In this document: positions 6,603 to 9,420 of the stretch, one piece after another | How positions within the stretch are numbered: position 1 is the first letter of the stretch | Layout of the letters: each line of letters begins with the position of its first letter | Source: Thermoanaerobaculia bacterium | GTDB lineage: Bacteria; Acidobacteriota; Thermoanaerobaculia; Multivoradales; UBA5704 | Assembly (NCBI GenBank): GCA_025937035.1 | Contig: JAICSG010000101.1 | Coordinates: 1-9,420 of the forward strand | DNA length: 9,420 bases | Direction: 5' to 3' | Notes under the pieces: model-generated | Databases searched by the model: none | Told to the model about the DNA's origin: nothing | The model's input: the letters and a program-made list of their open reading frames with translations, nothing else | Position numbers and translations under genes: made by a program

Positions 6603-6628
6603 TAACGTGGATTCTATGCCTGATTCCC
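6603..6628 (-). promoter_or_regulatory. Candidate ECF-type promoter for the sigma/kinase operon
   Basis: On the minus strand GGGAAT (6628-6623) and CGTTA (6607-6603) are separated by 15 bases. This resembles ECF promoters with a GGAA-type -35 and a CGT/GTT-type -10. Transcription would start near 6597, giving a leader of about 24 bases that contains the AGAGGTG ribosome binding site. A housekeeping-like TAGAAT (6616-6611) lies inside the spacer, but no good -35 matches it. Autoregulation is inferred. Confidence 0.35.
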
Positions 6629-6711
6629 ATAAAAGGGCAGACCCCAAGGCCCTCGATCCCTTCATTCTTGGGATGACCGTTCTGGGGGAATGATTTCGCC
6701 GGGCTGAGCAA

Positions 6712-6740
6712 ATTCCGCCTGCAGGCGGTCGCCTCGGAAT
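6712..6740. repeat. Overlapping inverted repeats, possible alternative hairpins
   Basis: CCGCCTGCAGGCGG at 6715-6728 is a perfect 14-bp palindrome. AGGCG-GT-CGCCT at 6723-6734 is a second hairpin sharing half of it. ATTCCG (6712-6717) and CGGAAT (6735-6740) enclose both. The folds are mutually exclusive in part. The element lies upstream of the predicted sigma promoter, so it may belong to the NRPS 3' region or be a protein-binding site. Confidence 0.5.
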
Positions 6741-6814
6741 CCCCTGCGGGGCTGACTTTCGAGAAACCCTCTGAAGGCTGAGAGGCTAGATCTTCGAATC
6801 TAAGGAGGGAAAAC

Positions 6815-6860
6815 TGGTCAGGACGCCGGGATTTGAATCCGGGCCTCCCCTGAACCCCAT
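6815..6860 (-). other. tRNA-like fragment, not a complete tRNA
   Basis: The minus strand ends in CGTCCTGACCA preceded by TTCAAATCCCGG, which reads like the T-loop, acceptor strand, discriminator A and CCA of a tRNA. The five-base T-stem CCGGA/CCCGG has one A-C mismatch next to the loop. No matching 5' acceptor (CAGGACG) is found 70-95 bases upstream, so an intact tRNA is excluded. On the plus strand TGGTCAGGACGCCGGG instead resembles the D-loop and anticodon stem of bacterial Glu/Asp tRNAs. It may be a tRNA remnant, possibly an old integration scar, or chance resemblance. Confidence 0.3.
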
Positions 6861-6902
6861 TCGTTGCCCCCGTGGTGCGTAACCTACGCGTACATCCGCC
6901 CT

Positions 6903-9420
6903 TTACGATGGAGGATCGAGCCTCTCTCTAAGCTTTCTGGCCAGGGTCTGAACGTGCGGCAGTTGGATCACGGTGTCGTGGTTCCCCGGCACCTCGACGA
7001 TCTCCAGCCCCTCTCCCGCCAGCTTCCCCCAGCCCAACGTGGGATCGGCGCTGTGCAGGATCTGCCCCTGGAGAGCGCGCAGCAGGGTGATCCGCCCGGC
7101 GATCGGCGCCGGCTCGTACAGCTTGCGGATCTTCCGGTGCGCGATGCACGCGCGCGCCCAGCACCGCGCCATCTTCAGGTCGAGCCCGGGGATGATCCCC
7201 GCCTCGGTCGTCGTCTCCACGAAATAGGCGAGCTGCGCTTCGAGGTCCCCTTCCAGCCGGCGCAGATGATCGACCGAGACACACGGGTGGCCCAGCGCCA
7301 GGCCCGAGAGGATCTCAGGGATGTCCCACTTCGTGCCCCCCTCGCCGGTGAGCAGGGTATCCAGGATGGCCAGGATGCGCACCTCCTCCCCCTGCTCCTG
7401 GAGTTGCCGGACCATCTCGAGGGCCACCACCCCGCCGAGGGAATACCCGAGGATCTGGTAAGGGCCCGCCGGCTGTGCCGCGCGCAGGGCCACCACGTAC
7501 TCCGCCGCCATGGCCTCGATGCTCTCCGGGTCCTCCAGATCGAGCCCGCTCCAGGCGCGCGCCTGGAGCCCGTAGACCGGCTGGTCGCTGCCCAGATAGC
7601 GGGCCAGGTCCACGTAGCAGAGGACCTCGCCGCCGAGGGCGTGGATACAGAACAGGGGCGGCCGCGTGCCCCGCGGCTGGATCGCCACCAGCGGGGACCA
7701 GGAGCGCGCGGTGTCCTGCTCCTCCAGGGCCCGGGCCAGATCCTCTATCGTCGAGGCCTTGAGGAGCTCCGTCAGGTGCAGGTCGCGGCCGAATTCCTCG
7801 CGGATCTGCGCCATCAGGCGGATCACCAGGAGCGAATGCCCGCCGAGCTCGAAGAAGTCGTCCTTGATCCCGATGGGCCGGAAGCCGAAGAGGTCCTCCC
7901 AGATCTGCTTGAGGCGCAGCTCGCGGGGGTTGCACGGCGGGACGAACGGCGCCACCGCTCGCGCCCCCTCGTTGAGCGAGGAGAGGGCCTGGCGATCGAT
8001 GCGGGCCGAACGCACGAAGAGCGCGGGGACGATCTCCCGCGGCAGGCGGGTCTTGAGGTATCCGCTCACCTCGGTGACCGTGGGGAAGACCGGATGGCGC
8101 GGCACCACGTGGGCCACCCGGTGGCGCTCGCCGGCCTCGTCCTCCCAGGCCGAGACCGCGCCGTCCAGGAGCTCCGGATGACCGTGCAGAGCGGACTCCA
8201 CCTCCACCTCCGGGCCGTAGGCCGCGGAGACCGGACCCAGCGAGCCCGAGCGGGCCAGGATCTCCAGCCGGCCATCCGGCAGCAGCCTCCCGAGGTCGCC
8301 GGTGAAGAAGAGAGGCGAGCCGGGGGCGTCCGCCAGCCGGTCCGGGACGAGCCGCTGCTCGGTGAGGCCCGGCGAGGAGCCCTGAGCCATCGGGCCGGCG
8401 GCGAAGATCCAGCCCGGCCGGCCCGCGGGGACGGGCTGCAGGTCCTCGTTGAGCAGATAGAGCCGGACACCCGCGGCGGGACGGCCCACGCCCAGCGGGC
8501 CCTCCATCCCCTCCGGGAAGGGCTCGACCCGGCCGGCCGCCGACCAGCCGGCGGTCTCGGGCGAGCCGTGGACGGTGAAGAGGGCGGCGGTCCTCGGCAG
8601 CAGCTCCCGGGCCAGCCCGCGGGACAGCGCCCCATCCCGGACCATGGCGACGAGCCGCGGATCGCCGGCCCAGCCGGACGTCAGAAGCGAGATCCAGACG
8701 GCGGGAGGAGCCTGGAGCAGGGTCGCGCCGCTCTCGGCGAGGCGCCGCGCCAGGAGCCCGCCGTCCTCGGCCTCTTCTCGGCCAGCCAGGACCACCCGGG
8801 CCCCCAGGGCGAGCGCCGCGAGCAGGTCCACGGCGCACCTCTCCCAGAGCTGCGATGGCAGGACGAGCACCGTGTCCTCCTCGCCGAGCGGGCACAGCCG
8901 CTCCAGGGCCGCCGCCGCGCGGGCCAGCGCGGCATGGGACAGCTCGACGGCGCCGCCGCCGGCCCCCGCCAGCAGGCACGCCGGCTGATCTCCGGAGACC
9001 TCCCTCACCACCGGCTCGCCGTCCTCGGTCCCCAGCAGGATCGTGCGCGCCGGCATCCAGGGCTCCGGCGCGCCGCCGCTGACCAGGGTGTCCACGTCCA
9101 GCTCCTCGAGAAGATCGCCGGCCCGCTCCGCGGGAGCCGCCGGATCGAGGGCGAGGAAGACCGCGCCCGCGCTGAGGGCCCCGAGCAGCGCGACCGCCAG
9201 GTCCGGAGTGGCGCCGGCCTGGACTGCCACACGGTCCCCGGGCCGGGCTCCGGCCCGGACCAGCGCTCCGGCGAGCTGGCCGGCGCGGCGTGCCAGGTCG
9301 CCCCACGTCAGGCTCTCCTCCCCGGCCACCAGAGTGGGCCGCCCGGGAGAGGAGCGCGCGTGATCGAGAGCCCGGAGGTGGAGCGGAGCGGCGTCCGGCT
9401 CCGGGGCGCCGTTCCAGCCG
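6903..9420 (-). CDS. NRPS C-terminal part: degenerate adenylation-carrier-thioesterase
   Basis: The frame enters at the window edge (first full codon at 9419) and gives 838 residues to the TAA; the N-terminal part is missing. Residues 1 to about 490 are an adenylation-type domain of normal length. Core A1 (LTWGDL), A2 (LSAGAVFLALD), parts of A6 and the TGD of A7 (373-375) are kept. A3, the ATP-loop, is replaced by AGAGGGAVELSH; A5 reads TVHGSPE; A8 lacks its usual Gln-Val-Lys-x-Arg-Gly core; the A10 lysine region reads SARIDRQAL, so the catalytic Lys is Arg. It is probably inactive. A carrier domain follows (495-565) with DDFFELGGHSLL and phosphopantetheine Ser529. The type I thioesterase (575-838) has FCIHALGG, GYSLGG with Ser660, Asp687 and GNHDT His814, a full triad. 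It should release a peptide or hybrid product, as free acid or ring. No other biosynthetic gene is visible. Confidence 0.93.
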   Translation of the reverse strand, partial: GWNGAPEPDAAPLHLRALDHARSSPGRPTLVAGEESLTWGDLARRAGQLAGALVRAGARPGDRVAVQAGATPDLAVALLGALSAGAVFLALDPAAPAERAGDLLEELDVDTLVSGGAPEPWMPARTILLGTEDGEPVVREVSGDQPACLLAGAGGGAVELSHAALARAAAALERLCPLGEEDTVLVLPSQLWERCAVDLLAALALGARVVLAGREEAEDGGLLARRLAESGATLLQAPPAVWISLLTSGWAGDPRLVAMVRDGALSRGLARELLPRTAALFTVHGSPETAGWSAAGRVEPFPEGMEGPLGVGRPAAGVRLYLLNEDLQPVPAGRPGWIFAAGPMAQGSSPGLTEQRLVPDRLADAPGSPLFFTGDLGRLLPDGRLEILARSGSLGPVSAAYGPEVEVESALHGHPELLDGAVSAWEDEAGERHRVAHVVPRHPVFPTVTEVSGYLKTRLPREIVPALFVRSARIDRQALSSLNEGARAVAPFVPPCNPRELRLKQIWEDLFGFRPIGIKDDFFELGGHSLLVIRLMAQIREEFGRDLHLTELLKASTIEDLARALEEQDTARSWSPLVAIQPRGTRPPLFCIHALGGEVLCYVDLARYLGSDQPVYGLQARAWSGLDLEDPESIEAMAAEYVVALRAAQPAGPYQILGYSLGGVVALEMVRQLQEQGEEVRILAILDTLLTGEGGTKWDIPEILSGLALGHPCVSVDHLRRLEGDLEAQLAYFVETTTEAGIIPGLDLKMARCWARACIAHRKIRKLYEPAPIAGRITLLRALQGQILHSADPTLGWGKLAGEGLEIVEVPGNHDTVIQLPHVQTLARKLRERLDPPS

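Larger units (their letters stand above)
6574..6902. other. Gene-free region upstream of the sigma factor
   Basis: This 329-base stretch separates the NRPS stop from the sigma start. It holds the candidate ECF promoter, clustered small inverted repeats (6712-6740, CCCC-TGC-GGGG near 6741-6751, TTTC-GA-GAAA near 6757-6766), a tRNA-like segment at 6815-6860 and a 5-bp hairpin GCGTA-GGT-TACGC near 6877-6889. No open frame here has coding character. No clear T-run terminator follows the NRPS gene. Confidence 0.6.

Noticed and set aside
6815..6903. A complete functional tRNA gene on the minus strand
   Set aside because: No 5' acceptor pairing with CGTCCTG, no standard D-arm, and a mismatch in the T-stem.
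6903..9306. Alternative long minus-strand frame over the NRPS
   Set aside because: It is the Gly/Arg/Pro-rich shifted frame of the NRPS gene, with no domain content.
1..9420. CRISPR array, insertion sequence or phage genes
   Set aside because: No regularly spaced direct repeats of 23-50 bases, no transposase or integrase motifs, and no phage structural genes were seen.

Overview
This GC-rich window looks like chromosome from a soil-type bacterium, most plausibly an acidobacterium. The main evidence is an ECF sigma factor of the Sigma70_ECF/TIGR02999 type overlapping a Ser/Thr kinase that carries a kinesin-light-chain-like TPR tail, an arrangement typical of Acidobacteriota and also seen in Planctomycetes. 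The placement rests on gene architecture and composition only. All genes but the first lie on the minus strand.

Layout, left to right. (1) 2-301, plus strand: the 3' end of a small Cys/Gly-Trp repeat protein, probably secreted. (2) 322-368: a perfect 12-bp hairpin between the convergent ends of that gene and the next. (3) 398-1501, minus: a DUF4172-Fic-winged-helix protein, probably an AMP transferase with a built-in inhibitory motif; an 8-bp-arm inverted repeat lies between a -10-like hexamer and its start codon. (4) 1502-1797: no convincing gene, but the palindrome, a short purine-rich repeat, a 21-bp tandem repeat and an A/T-rich terminator-like segment. (5) 1798-6573, minus: a compact four-gene cluster in the transcriptional order ECF sigma factor, membrane Ser/Thr kinase-TPR, short-chain dehydrogenase, polytopic membrane protein. 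Sigma/kinase and dehydrogenase/membrane protein each overlap by the same GTGA start-stop junction; the kinase and dehydrogenase are 23 bp apart. (6) 6574-6902: a gene-free stretch with a possible ECF-type promoter, dense inverted repeats and a tRNA-like segment. (7) 6903 to the window end, minus: the 3' end of a non-ribosomal peptide synthetase, with an adenylation-like domain, a carrier domain and a terminal thioesterase.

How it may work: the kinase would sense something through its TPR region, likely outside the membrane, and act on the co-encoded sigma factor, which may activate its own operon. The dehydrogenase and membrane protein would be co-expressed outputs or accessory parts. The NRPS end is a chain-releasing module whose carrier and thioesterase look intact while its adenylation domain has lost most ATP-binding motifs. 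The best leads are this degenerate adenylation domain, the G8 tract at the sigma/kinase junction (a -1 slip would fuse the two proteins), and the palindrome at the fic start. I did not find a clear, wholly new multi-gene system.
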